Notes: generated from the sequence alone by a model not told the origin. A stretch of 64,000 nt of DNA from Paenarthrobacter sp. A20 (GCF_024168825.1 NZ_JALJWH010000001.1:2108001-2172000), one strand, 5' to 3'; positions 51,439 through 59,811 are shown, counted from the first letter of the stretch. Numbers and translations are program-made.

Positions 51439-53208
51439 ATGCCAACCTTCACTATCGGCGAGCAGGACTTCATGCTTGACGGTCAGCCCCACCGCATCCT
51501 TTCCGGCGCCCTGCATTACTTCCGCGTCCATCCGGATCAATGGGCGGACCGGATCCGGAAGGCCAGGCAAATGGGGCTCAACACCATTGAGACCTACATT
51601 CCGTGGAACACCCATGCTCCGTCCCCTGAAGTCTTCGACACCTCGGGGGGATTGGATCTGGGCCGATTCCTGGACCTGATCGCTGCGGAAGGAATGCACG
51701 CGATCGTTCGCCCTGGTCCATACATCTGTGCAGAGTGGGACAACGGCGGGCTCCCTGCATGGTTGTTTGACCGCGGCGCTGCGGCCATTCGGGCCGATGA
51801 TCCCGTGTATATGGCAGCCCTCACCGAGTACCTTGAACAGCTCGCCCCCATTCTTGTTCCCCGTCAGATCGACGCCGGCGGTCCCATCATCCTGATCCAG
51901 ATTGAGAACGAGTACGGTGCCTATGGCGCTGACCGGTTCTACCTGGAAAAGCTCGTCAAGGTCAACCGGGAAATGGGGCTGACCGTGCCGTTCACCACGG
52001 TTGACCAGCCGCAGGATGACATGTTGGCCAACGGCAGCCTCCCGGAACTGCACAAGACGGGCTCGTTCGGCAGCCGCTCTGCGGAGCGCCTGGAAACACT
52101 TCGCCGCCATCAGCCCACCGGCCCCCTCATGTGTTCTGAATTCTGGGTGGGCTGGTTCGATCACTGGGGTGCGCACCACCACACCACCACCGTGGAGCAG
52201 TCCGCCACCGACCTGGAGGTGCTGCTGGAGCTTGGCGCGTCCGTGAATATCTACATGTTCCACGGCGGCACCAACTTTGGATTCACCAACGGTGCCAACG
52301 ACAAGGGTGTTTACCAGCCGATCGTCACCAGCTACGACTACGACGCCCCTTTGGACGAAGCTGGAAACCCGACGGCGAAGTATTGGGCGTTCCGTGACGT
52401 TATTGCCAAGTACACAGACCTCGACGACGACGACGTGCCGGCACCTGCGCAACTCGGTTCCAGTTTTAGCGTCCCGCTGGCGCAGTCCCTCCCGCTGTGG
52501 GATTGCCTGGACCGGTTCGGGAAGTGGACCTCGCACGAGGGAATCCGCTCCCACGATGAGCTGGGCCACTACTCCGGCTTCACCCTCTACCGCAGGGAAA
52601 TCGAAGTGTCCGGTCCCGCTGTACTGGAGTTCGACGAAGTACGTGACCGGGCCCAGGTATTCCTGGACAGGGTGCCGGTGGGAATCCTCTCCCGGGATCA
52701 CCATGAAAGTTCCCTGGCGCTGCCCCATGACGCGGTTGGCACGCTGGAAATCCTGGTGGAGGACCAAGGACGCGTGAACTACGGTCCCCGTTTGGGGGAG
52801 TCCAAGGGCCTGATCGGAAATGCCCGGATCAACGGAGAAACTCTCTGGAACTGGGACATCCTTCCCTTGGAACTCGACGACGCAGTTCCGGTCTCAGCGG
52901 CGTTGGAGGAACAGCCCTCCCTTCCTGACGTACCAGTGTCCGGGCCGGTCTTTGTCCAGGGGACTTTTGACCTCCCCGGCGGCGGCGATACCTTCCTTTC
53001 CACCGTGGGTTGGACCAAGGGTGTGGTGTGGATCAACGGCTTCTGCCTGGGCCGGTACTGGTCCCGCGGACCGCAGGCCACGCTTTACGTTCCCGGCCCC
53101 CTCCTGCGAAAGCACGGCAACACCATCACCATGCTTGAACTCCAGGCGGCCTCCCACAGCACGGTTTCCTTCGTGGCCAGCCACGACCTTGGCCATACGG
53201 AGTTCTGA
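51439..53208 (+). CDS. GH35 beta-galactosidase, intracellular
   Basis: A 589-aa enzyme from ATG 51439; the open frame extends upstream but conserved sequence begins here (FMLDGQPHRILSGALHYFRV). Acid/base E158 (IENEYGAYG) and nucleophile E234 (CSEFWVGWFDHWG) are present, and FHGGTNFGF is typical of GH35. No signal peptide is seen, so it cleaves imported beta-galactosides in the cytosol. It is followed after 2 bp by galM and then galE, forming a galactose-processing cassette. Confidence 0.9.
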   Translation: MPTFTIGEQDFMLDGQPHRILSGALHYFRVHPDQWADRIRKARQMGLNTIETYIPWNTHAPSPEVFDTSGGLDLGRFLDLIAAEGMHAIVRPGPYICAEWDNGGLPAWLFDRGAAAIRADDPVYMAALTEYLEQLAPILVPRQIDAGGPIILIQIENEYGAYGADRFYLEKLVKVNREMGLTVPFTTVDQPQDDMLANGSLPELHKTGSFGSRSAERLETLRRHQPTGPLMCSEFWVGWFDHWGAHHHTTTVEQSATDLEVLLELGASVNIYMFHGGTNFGFTNGANDKGVYQPIVTSYDYDAPLDEAGNPTAKYWAFRDVIAKYTDLDDDDVPAPAQLGSSFSVPLAQSLPLWDCLDRFGKWTSHEGIRSHDELGHYSGFTLYRREIEVSGPAVLEFDEVRDRAQVFLDRVPVGILSRDHHESSLALPHDAVGTLEILVEDQGRVNYGPRLGESKGLIGNARINGETLWNWDILPLELDDAVPVSAALEEQPSLPDVPVSGPVFVQGTFDLPGGGDTFLSTVGWTKGVVWINGFCLGRYWSRGPQATLYVPGPLLRKHGNTITMLELQAASHSTVSFVASHDLGHTEF

Positions 53209-53210
53209 CC

Positions 53211-54206
53211 ATGACGCTGACTCAAGCAACAACGGCAGGAACTGCTGCTCCGACCGGCCGTCAGTTTCGGATTTCTGCGGAATCGGAGACAGATGGCCGC
53301 GTGGTTGCGGCGGTGATCACGGAGGTCGGCGGCACCATCCGCAGCCTCACCGTGGACGGCGAGCCCCTGATCGAGGAGTTCCCCGAGTTCGGTCTCCCCA
53401 AACACTGCGAGGGCGAGATCCTCATTCCTTGGCCCAACAGGGTCCGGGATGGGCGATGGACGCATGACGGGAAAGACCTCCAACTGGCCATCAGCGAACC
53501 CGGGCGTGGCAACGCCATTCACGGCCTGGTCAGGTTACGTCCTCACACGATGGTTAGCCGGTCCGCCAGCGAGCTGACCCTTCACGTTCGGATCTACCCG
53601 AGCGACGGTTACCCGTTCGCTGTGGACGTGGAGACCACGTATTCGGTATCTCCGGAGGGGCTGGCGGTCACTCACGCTTTGACCAACAAGTCAGCCAAGC
53701 CCGCCCCTGTGGCCATTGGATCCCATCCGTACATGCGGGTGGGTGCCACGCCCATGCAGGACGTTTCCTTGACCATCAACGCTGCCTCGTATGTGGTGGT
53801 GGATGAGCGTCTGAATCCCGTGGGTACGTCCCCTGTCTCCGGGACGCCCATGGATCTGTCCGCAGGGCCCAAGGTGGGCTGGCTGCACCTGGACACAGCA
53901 TTCCTGGATCTCACTCCGGCGCCGGACGGAATGTACCGGCACCTCCTGGAGGCGCCCAACGGTGACGCCGTGGAGGTCTGGGGCGATGCCAACTACCAGT
54001 ACGCGCAGGTGTACACCACCACGAGCTATCCAGCGGGAGGCCACCGGACCGCGGTAGCGGTGGAACCCATGACGGCGCTCCCCAACGCCTTCAACTCCGG
54101 AGCCGGCCTGCGCTGGCTTGAACCGGGGGAGGAATGGATCTCGACCTGGGGGATTTCACACCGGCTCGGCCCCGCACAGGGCAACCACCATAGAGGAGAG
54201 AACTGA
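53211..54206 (+). CDS. galM: Aldose 1-epimerase (galactose mutarotase)
   Basis: A 331-aa protein of the mutarotase superfamily. The blocks LIPWPNRVRDGRW, GNAIHGLVR (catalytic His) and GSHPYMRVG are diagnostic. It converts beta- to alpha-galactose after GH35 action. It is tightly packed between the GH35 and galE genes, with 2-bp gaps on both sides. Confidence 0.85.
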   Translation: MTLTQATTAGTAAPTGRQFRISAESETDGRVVAAVITEVGGTIRSLTVDGEPLIEEFPEFGLPKHCEGEILIPWPNRVRDGRWTHDGKDLQLAISEPGRGNAIHGLVRLRPHTMVSRSASELTLHVRIYPSDGYPFAVDVETTYSVSPEGLAVTHALTNKSAKPAPVAIGSHPYMRVGATPMQDVSLTINAASYVVVDERLNPVGTSPVSGTPMDLSAGPKVGWLHLDTAFLDLTPAPDGMYRHLLEAPNGDAVEVWGDANYQYAQVYTTTSYPAGGHRTAVAVEPMTALPNAFNSGAGLRWLEPGEEWISTWGISHRLGPAQGNHHRGEN

Positions 54207-54208
54207 CC

Positions 54209-55183
54209 ATGGCATGGCTAGTAACTGGAGGAGCCGGCTACATCGGCTCCCACGTAGCCCAAGCACTCATGGATGACGGCCACGACGTGGTGGTCATCGA
54301 TGACCTGTCCAGCGGCAAGCTCGGATTTGTGCAGGAAGGCGCAGCCTTCGAACAGGGATCCCTGCTGGATACTGGTTTCCTTAAAGACGTCTTCGCACGC
54401 CACGACGTGGCCGGCGTGATCCACTTAGCGGGTTTCAAGTACGCCGGCGTATCGGTTGAATGGCCGCTTCACACCTATTTCCAAAACGTCACCGGTACGG
54501 GAAACCTGCTCGCCGCCATGGAAGCAGCCTCTGTACGGGCGATCGTTTTTTCCTCGAGCGCCGCCGTGTATGGGAACACTGACGTGGATCTCGTGACCGA
54601 ATCGACGCCCACGAGGCCGGAATCTCCCTATGGCGAATCCAAGCTCATTGGTGAGTGGCTCATCGCAGACCAATCACGGGCAACCGGGCTTCGCCATACA
54701 TCCCTCCGGTATTTCAACGTTGTTGGCTCCGGGATTCCGGACGTGGTGGATGTCAGTCCGCACAACCTGTTCCCCTTGGTCTTCCAAGCGCTGAAGGATG
54801 GCGCAACGCCGAAGATCTTTGGTACCGCCTATGCCACGCCGGACGGCAGCTGCGTCAGGGATTACGTCCACGTTGCCGACGTTGCCGCGGCCCACGTGGA
54901 AGCTGCCCGGAAACTCCAGGAGGGCGTTGATCTTGAACCCGTCTACAACCTTGGCAGCGGTACCGGGGTATCTGTCCGTCAGATCATGACCGAAATGGCC
55001 TCTGTGACGGAGATTCAGTTCGCTCCACAGATTTGCGCAGCCCGGCCCGGCGATCCTGCCCGGATCGTCGCTTCCGGCGAACTGGCACGCCGGGACATCG
55101 CCTGGGAACCGAGGCATACGCTCCGGGACATGATCTCCAGCGCCTGGGCGGCAGCCGGGAACCAGAAGTTATCCACCCACTAG
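54209..55183 (+). CDS. galE: UDP-glucose 4-epimerase
   Basis: A 324-aa extended SDR enzyme: NAD-binding GGAGYIGSHVAQ, HLAGFKYAGVSVEWP, catalytic SSSAAVYG and YGESK (Tyr and Lys), and NVVGSGIPD. It interconverts UDP-galactose and UDP-glucose, the last Leloir step. Neither galK nor galT is visible in the window, so these must lie elsewhere. Confidence 0.9.
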   Translation: MAWLVTGGAGYIGSHVAQALMDDGHDVVVIDDLSSGKLGFVQEGAAFEQGSLLDTGFLKDVFARHDVAGVIHLAGFKYAGVSVEWPLHTYFQNVTGTGNLLAAMEAASVRAIVFSSSAAVYGNTDVDLVTESTPTRPESPYGESKLIGEWLIADQSRATGLRHTSLRYFNVVGSGIPDVVDVSPHNLFPLVFQALKDGATPKIFGTAYATPDGSCVRDYVHVADVAAAHVEAARKLQEGVDLEPVYNLGSGTGVSVRQIMTEMASVTEIQFAPQICAARPGDPARIVASGELARRDIAWEPRHTLRDMISSAWAAAGNQKLSTH

Positions 55184-55213
55184 CACTGCAACGCACTATC
55201 CCAAAGGAACATC

Positions 55214-55429
55214 ATGATCGACGCCCCGGAACTGCTGGCTACCGTCACGGCTACCAGCAAGACCACCATGGAAATCAACCTCAACGCCGCCATCCAGGCT
55301 GCGGAGCAGCGTGCGCGCAATGAAGGCCGCTGCGGGATCCTGGTCACGCGGCTGGACTATGCGTCCTACACGGTGGAGCTCTCACCGGACGTGCCCTACG
55401 GCTACACCTATGAGAAGCATGACGCCTGA
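55214..55429 (+). CDS. Small conserved-looking protein of unknown function
   Basis: A 71-aa cytosolic protein starting at ATG 55214 behind AAAGGAAC. It reads as a compact alpha/beta unit (EINLNAAIQAAEQRARNEG, ILVTRLDYASYTVELS). No domain is recognised. It lies 30 bp after galE and overlaps the LPxTG gene, so it belongs to the importer-2 operon. Confidence 0.7.
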   Translation: MIDAPELLATVTATSKTTMEINLNAAIQAAEQRARNEGRCGILVTRLDYASYTVELSPDVPYGYTYEKHDA

Positions 55430-55784
55430 GACGAAGGGATCGCGGGGCACGCCTCGCTCCACCCGCCGGCGCTTCACTGTTCGAATCCGTTCAGCGGATT
55501 CGGCCAGGATCCTCTTGTCATGCGTGCTGGTCGGCTTCAGCCTGGTGCTGGGGCTTACGCCGGGTTGGGCTTCGGAGATCAACGGCTCCGACATCAAGAT
55601 CAGTGTTGACATTGCGCCGCGCACACAATGTAGCGGCCAGTGCCTTCCGAACGGACTCCCCGCGACGGGCCTCGACCCCGTAGGGGCCCTCGTGGCTGCC
55701 GGGCTCTGCGGCGGGACCGGGGTGCTCCTCCTGTTCGTCGGGCGCGGGCAAGCCGCTACGCGACGCCTTCCCACGGGCGGCTAG
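55419..55784 (+). CDS. Tiny LPxTG cell-wall protein (CscD-like)
   Basis: A 121-aa protein from ATG 55419 (ATG 55410 is possible), overlapping the preceding gene by 11 bp. It has a basic N-terminus, a signal peptide ending near GWASE, only about 30 mature residues (containing SDIKISVDIA and two Cys), then LPATG, a hydrophobic helix and a basic tail, i.e. a sortase substrate. In Firmicutes csc clusters the fourth component (CscD) is a very small LPxTG protein. The strand-like DIKISVDIA resembles the DVDVNVAIA start of the WxL-like proteins. No sortase gene is in the window. Confidence 0.75.
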   Translation: MTPETKGSRGTPRSTRRRFTVRIRSADSARILLSCVLVGFSLVLGLTPGWASEINGSDIKISVDIAPRTQCSGQCLPNGLPATGLDPVGALVAAGLCGGTGVLLLFVGRGQAATRRLPTGG

Positions 55785-56106
55785 GCCAAGGACGCGACAT
55801 CATGGATGCACGCCCCGCCAAAAGGTACAAAAACCCCTTGCTGGGTGCCAATATTCCGTGTAAGTTTACGTAAACATTCTTAAGAATCTTTGCACCTGGT
55901 TACCTGAATCACCTGCTTCGGTGCGCACAGCCGCGCATCGCCCAGCATGCCCACCCACCCTCGAGGCAACCGCTCACAGCGGGCGGGGGAGGGTGGAATT
56001 TCGCCCAACTGGACTCCGTATACGAGCACGGAGTCCGCCCTGGCGCTTCCCTTACCGACACCTCAGGATATGAATCTCCCCCGCATTGCAATGAAGGAGC
56101 AAGACG
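55785..56106. other. Intergenic region with regulated promoter
   Basis: No gene is supported. It holds the promoter and operator O9 described at 55838-55876, then an untranslated leader of about 225 bp before the WxL-like gene with no obvious structured RNA family. Confidence 0.6.
55838..55876 (+). promoter_or_regulatory. Promoter of WxL-like gene 2 with operator O9
   Basis: TTGCTG (55838-55843), 17-bp spacer, TAAGTT (55861-55866). Operator AGTTTACGTAAACA (55863-55876) overlaps the -10. Confidence 0.65.
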
Positions 56107-56730
56107 ATGAGCAAAACAAGCTTGATCGTAAGAATCTCAGCAGTTGCCGCTGGCACTGCCGTACTGGCCGGCGTGGCCGGAGCCGCACTGGCTGAAGAAA
56201 ACCATGGCGACCAGGACGTCGACGTGAACGTGGCGATTGCGCAGATCGATGAGCCCGGAATTCTGGCCATGAGCGTGGCAGGAACCACGGCCACCCTGAC
56301 CGAAGCCGGATCGTCTCCCACCGTCCGCCAGTTCACGGGTTCGCTGCCCACGGTAACGGTGACTGATACGCGACTCCCGGACCAGATCCCGGCCGGTGCC
56401 GGCTGGTACGTCATTGGTACATCCACCGACTTCACGGGAACCACGGGCCAGCCGGCGATCGGGGCTGGACATTTGGGGTGGTCCCCTTCGCTGATTGACG
56501 GTGGTGAATCGGGGCAGGTTGCCGAGGGCGACGTTGTGGAAACGGTCATGGACTCGGGTGCGGACGCAGTGGGCCTGGTGGACCAGGAATTGCTGGCCCT
56601 GGCCCTGGACTCAGCCGCGGTTGCGCCTGAAGGGCAGTGGACCGCAACGGCCGGATTGTTCCTCCGTACGCCGGCTACCGTCGCGCCCGGCGACTACACC
56701 GCGAACCTGACGTTGTCGTTGTTCGAGTAG
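56107..56730 (+). CDS. WxL-like secreted surface protein 2
   Basis: A 207-aa protein starting at ATG 56107 behind AAGGAG, with a signal peptide ending near GAALAEE. The mature start ENHGDQDVDVNV, the core VTVTDTRLPDQIPAGAGWYV and the end APGDYTANLTLSLFE parallel WxL-like protein 1 (33522) over the whole length. It is a non-covalently anchored surface protein by analogy with WxL families. It has its own LacI-type operator, so its stoichiometry may be set separately from copy 1. Confidence 0.7.
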   Translation: MSKTSLIVRISAVAAGTAVLAGVAGAALAEENHGDQDVDVNVAIAQIDEPGILAMSVAGTTATLTEAGSSPTVRQFTGSLPTVTVTDTRLPDQIPAGAGWYVIGTSTDFTGTTGQPAIGAGHLGWSPSLIDGGESGQVAEGDVVETVMDSGADAVGLVDQELLALALDSAAVAPEGQWTATAGLFLRTPATVAPGDYTANLTLSLFE

Positions 56731-56741
56731 ACGCATTGGTG

Positions 56742-56765
56742 GTCCGGCTCCTGGGGGAGCCGGAC
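56742..56765 (+). terminator. Rho-independent terminator after WxL-like gene 2
   Basis: A perfect 10-bp stem (56742-56751 with 56756-56765), a 4-nt loop and a following TATTTTTGTG. Confidence 0.85.
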
Positions 56766-56832
56766 TATTTTTGTGTCCAGTATGAAAAAGTTGCAGAGAA
56801 ATGTCCTGACTGCCGAATACAAGGAGCGCCCA

Positions 56833-57435
56833 TTGATTCCCGAAATAGCTGGACTTCCTTCCCTTGGGTGGACGTCATCGCCCAGCCACGCGAGCTACGA
56901 CGACGCCGAGGGAACACTCACGCTCACGGCAGCGCCCGGCGTCGATTGGTCCAACGACTCGCTCGGGGGCGAACAGCAGCACCGGGCCTCGGCCCTGGCT
57001 TTCACGGCTCCAGCGTCGTTCTCGTTGTCGGCCAGGGTCATGGTGGCCTCGCCACGCACAACGTTCGACGCCGGTGTGCTGGCTTTGTGGACGGACAGCG
57101 ACCACTGGGCCAAGCTCTGCTTCGAGTACTCTCCGCAAGGGGAGGCCATGGTGGTCAGCGTGGTGACCAATACCTACTCTGATGACTCGAACGGTCCGGT
57201 GGTGACCGCACCGTGGGTCTACCTGCGGGTCAGCCGGGTGGGTCCCGCTTGGGCGTTCCATTCGTCAACCGACGGGCGGGACTGGTCCTTTGTCCGTCTT
57301 TTCAGGCTGGACACCGACAAACCTGTCCGCGTTGGGTTCATGTCGCAGGCGCCCATGGGGGATAGCTGCGAGGCGCGGTTCGACAGCATCAAATTCATAG
57401 AGACAGCGCCGGAGAACCTCCGCGACGGCAGCTAG
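56833..57435 (+). CDS. DUF1349 concanavalin-like domain protein
   Basis: A 200-aa protein. TTG 56833 is chosen because AAGGAG lies 6 bp upstream; earlier in-frame starts at 56773 and 56782 lack one. Blocks SFSLSARVMVASPRTTFDAG, ALWTDSDHWAKLCFEYSPQG and RVSRVGPAWAFHSSTDGRDW are typical of DUF1349, a jelly-roll fold often linked to carbohydrate binding. It has no signal peptide. It follows a strong terminator, so it probably has its own weak promoter. Confidence 0.8.
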   Translation: MIPEIAGLPSLGWTSSPSHASYDDAEGTLTLTAAPGVDWSNDSLGGEQQHRASALAFTAPASFSLSARVMVASPRTTFDAGVLALWTDSDHWAKLCFEYSPQGEAMVVSVVTNTYSDDSNGPVVTAPWVYLRVSRVGPAWAFHSSTDGRDWSFVRLFRLDTDKPVRVGFMSQAPMGDSCEARFDSIKFIETAPENLRDGS

Positions 57436-57477
57436 CCCCCGGCCGCGCTGCCCGTTCTCCGACGCAGACTGGCTGCC

Positions 57478-59334
57478 TCAGGGAATCGCAGGCACGGCGG
57501 TCGCCGTCGCGACCGGTGCGGGAATAGGCAGGATGGCCGGTGCCGGTGCCGGTGCCGGTGCCGGTGTGGTGGGCGGCGTGACGGGTTCGACAGGTGCCGG
57601 TGTGGTGGGCGGCGTGACGGGTTCGACAGGTGCCGGTGCGGTGGTTGGCGGTGCTGTTGGCGTTACCGGCGGTGCCGGTGCGGTGGTTGTCGGAGTCGTT
57701 GGTTCCGTGGTTGGCGGCGTTGTTGGCGCTACAGGCGCGGTGGTTGTCGGAGTCGTTGGTTCCGTGGTTGGCGGAGCTGTTGGCACACCCGGCGTTGCCG
57801 GCGGTGACGTCGGACTAGACGCAGGCGGTGTGGTTGCCGGTGTGGGGGCGGCTGTCGGTGACGGGGGAGTGGTTGGCGGCGCGAACGGTATCGGTGGGTC
57901 TGTGGCCGGCGGTGTGGATGCCGGTGCCGGCGGTGGAGTAGCGGGACCGGCGGCAGGTGTCTCTTGGTTCCCAAGCGCGGTGGTGGGCGACCATTGCGGC
58001 ACGTTCCATGCCGGCGTCGTATCTGTCTGCTGCGCGAAGCTGGTCAGCCGCAGCGCATTGACATGCGCCTCAAATGCCAGGGGTACCAGGCTCCACGCTG
58101 ACGGATCGGCCAGTGTGCCGTTCACGATGGTTTCAAAATGAAGATGGCACCCGGTGGACGCGCCGGTTGAGCCAACAAGTCCTACGACGTCGGCAGCCAG
58201 GACCGTTTCTCCCTTGCGCACTGCGACGGACTGCAGGTGGTTATAGGTGGTGACCAGGCCGCTGCCGTGGTCTATTTCCACCCGGTTCCCTCCGCCCCAA
58301 GGATGCCAGCCGACCTCGCGCACGGTTCCCTCGTCAGCGGAATGCACCGGCGTGCCACAGGCTGCGGCGTAGTCCTGTCCCGTATGGAATTCTCCGGCGG
58401 AACCCGTCATGGGGTTGGTGCGCTGCCCGAAGGGCGAACTCGGATGGAGGTTCACCAGCGGAGAAATCAAGGTCCCTGGGCCAGGCCGGGCCGGTCGGCG
58501 GGACGTGTCACCAGCGGTTGCGCCCCATGAGCCGCCGCTGAAGGAACAGGTGCCGGGTGCTGACAGGCTTTGGGAGCCCAGGAAGCCCGCGATCTCCTCG
58601 GCCAACTGCCGGTATTTGGTGTAGTGGTCAGGATCTTGGTTCCGCTGCACGCGGTGGATGGCAATGCTGGAAGGCAGAGCCTGCCAGTCCTTGACGTCTT
58701 TCAGGGCCAGGAAGAAGCTGGTTGCGCTGACAAAGGGATCCATGCGATCGGCGGAGGAGCCCCAGGCCCCATTGGCGCGCTGCTGGAACAGGCCCCGCGA
58801 GTCCGGCCCTGCGGCGTCACCGTAGTCCTTGCTCTCCAGGGACGATTCGCCAAGTGCGGCCTGAATGCCAAGGATCCGGGCATCGGCGGGCAGGGCCAAC
58901 TCTTCCGCCGCCGCCACAATGGCGGAGGCGTTCCGGAGTTGGACGTCTGAAACGGGGCCGCCCGCTGGGAGCGCTCCGCGCCCGGTGTTCGTTTGCCCGC
59001 ACAGCAGCGCCCCTAAGCCATCCGAAGATGCGAAGGTGGGTGGCGTCGTCGTGGAGGCGCTTGAGGCCCGAAATGCGGGCTCGTTCGCGGAACCCCTGGA
59101 TCCTGCTGGGCTCCCTGCTGCCGCCGGAGCGGGTTCAACGGTGTGTGCCTGGGCTTGCTCTGCGGAGGGGTGGAGAGTCTGAACAGCACCCGAAGGGAAG
59201 CTGCCGATCAAGGTTGCGGCAGTGAGTACTGCCAGGGGCAGCGGGATCCGGTGGCGGGTCCGGGTGGCGGGCGGAACGTGGAGCGGGGTTACGCGGTGGT
59301 GGCCGTCAGAATGGCCGGTATTCACGGCGCTCAC
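57478..59334 (-). CDS. Secreted cell-wall hydrolase: lysozyme-like plus M23 peptidase
   Basis: A 618-aa protein. After a hydrophobic signal (about residues 30-50) comes a lysozyme/transglycosylase-like region (about 125-250; GIQAALGESSLESKDYGDAA, SRGLFQQRANGAWGSS). An M23 endopeptidase follows (about 290-420), with zinc ligands in EFHTGQDYAAACG and GCHLHFE. The last 165 residues are Pro/Thr/Ala-rich repeats that probably span the wall; no LPxTG motif is present. It would cut peptidoglycan. Two LacI-type operators lie directly upstream, placing it in the arabinogalactan regulon. Confidence 0.85.
   Translation of the reverse strand: MSAVNTGHSDGHHRVTPLHVPPATRTRHRIPLPLAVLTAATLIGSFPSGAVQTLHPSAEQAQAHTVEPAPAAAGSPAGSRGSANEPAFRASSASTTTPPTFASSDGLGALLCGQTNTGRGALPAGGPVSDVQLRNASAIVAAAEELALPADARILGIQAALGESSLESKDYGDAAGPDSRGLFQQRANGAWGSSADRMDPFVSATSFFLALKDVKDWQALPSSIAIHRVQRNQDPDHYTKYRQLAEEIAGFLGSQSLSAPGTCSFSGGSWGATAGDTSRRPARPGPGTLISPLVNLHPSSPFGQRTNPMTGSAGEFHTGQDYAAACGTPVHSADEGTVREVGWHPWGGGNRVEIDHGSGLVTTYNHLQSVAVRKGETVLAADVVGLVGSTGASTGCHLHFETIVNGTLADPSAWSLVPLAFEAHVNALRLTSFAQQTDTTPAWNVPQWSPTTALGNQETPAAGPATPPPAPASTPPATDPPIPFAPPTTPPSPTAAPTPATTPPASSPTSPPATPGVPTAPPTTEPTTPTTTAPVAPTTPPTTEPTTPTTTAPAPPVTPTAPPTTAPAPVEPVTPPTTPAPVEPVTPPTTPAPAPAPAPAILPIPAPVATATAVPAIP
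57565..57636. repeat. 36-bp tandem duplication in the Pro/Thr tail
   Basis: Two identical 36-bp units (57565-57600 and 57601-57636) encode a 12-residue Pro/Val/Thr repeat in the C-terminal tail of the wall hydrolase. Confidence 0.85.
57680..57774. repeat. 57-bp-period direct repeat in the Pro/Thr tail
   Basis: A 38-bp block at 57680-57717 recurs at 57737-57774 (period 57 bp, 19 codons), coding PTTEPTTPTTTAP-type sequence. Confidence 0.8.
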
Positions 59335-59404
59335 CGTTAGGGGCGGGGTCTAGCCCGGCCAAAGAGTTGGAGGTCGACGACATTGTCTTGATCCGATCCG
59401 GGTA

Positions 59405-59418
59405 TGTTTACGTGAACA
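59405..59418. promoter_or_regulatory. LacI-type operator O10a of the wall hydrolase
   Basis: TGTTTACGTGAACA lies 71 bp upstream of the wall-hydrolase start, in the spacer just after the candidate -35. Confidence 0.8.
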
Positions 59419-59421
59419 TGA

Positions 59422-59435
59422 TGTCAACGTAAACA
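59422..59435. promoter_or_regulatory. LacI-type operator O10b of the wall hydrolase
   Basis: TGTCAACGTAAACA, 17 bp from O10a. On the minus strand it contains a perfect -35 TTGACA (59428-59423) for the wall-hydrolase gene; the -10 is weak. Confidence 0.7.
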
Positions 59436-59456
59436 TACCGCCGACCGGTGGAGTGG

Positions 59457-59744
59457 TCAAGACTTATGCTGCTGGTGGACTGACAATTCCAGATCGATAA
59501 ATGCCGCAATCATGGCCCGGTACATTCGCTCGACCACATCCGGCGCAGCCCCGGACTCCTCAGCGATTGAGCGTACCTTTGCAATGACCTTCTCGACTCG
59601 ATCAGGCGCCTGGACGGCAGCCCGATCCGCCTTGAGCTTGCCGGCCTCCTCCACCCAATGTTGACGCCGGGAAACAAGCCCCACGATCTCCCGATCCAAT
59701 TCATCGATCTCCGCGCGAATACTCTCAATGTCCAGGCTCGTCAT
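59457..59744 (-). CDS. Chorismate mutase, AroQ type
   Basis: A 95-aa protein from ATG 59744; ATG 59762 would add six residues. The helical pattern SIRAEIDELDREIVGLVSRR, QAPDRVEKVIAKVRSIAEES and MYRAMIAAFIDLEL matches stand-alone AroQ-type chorismate mutases, which convert chorismate to prephenate for Phe and Tyr synthesis. The Arg and Lys residues expected for the active site are present. It is unrelated to the glycan locus. Confidence 0.85.
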   Translation of the reverse strand: MTSLDIESIRAEIDELDREIVGLVSRRQHWVEEAGKLKADRAAVQAPDRVEKVIAKVRSIAEESGAAPDVVERMYRAMIAAFIDLELSVHQQHKS

Positions 59745-59811
59745 CCCACCAACCCTACCCATGCCCTGTGGAAATCCGGATGCTTAGGTAAGCCAAACAA
59801 GGTAAGTTGGC

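Noticed and set aside
57531..57800. Short repeated units considered as a CRISPR or minisatellite array
   Set aside because: The repeats are in frame, encode Pro/Thr-rich sequence and have no spacer structure; they are the wall-spanning tail of the M23 protein.
57478..59334. LPxTG anchoring of the wall hydrolase
   Set aside because: The C-terminus ends in Pro/Ala without LPxTG, membrane helix or basic tail.
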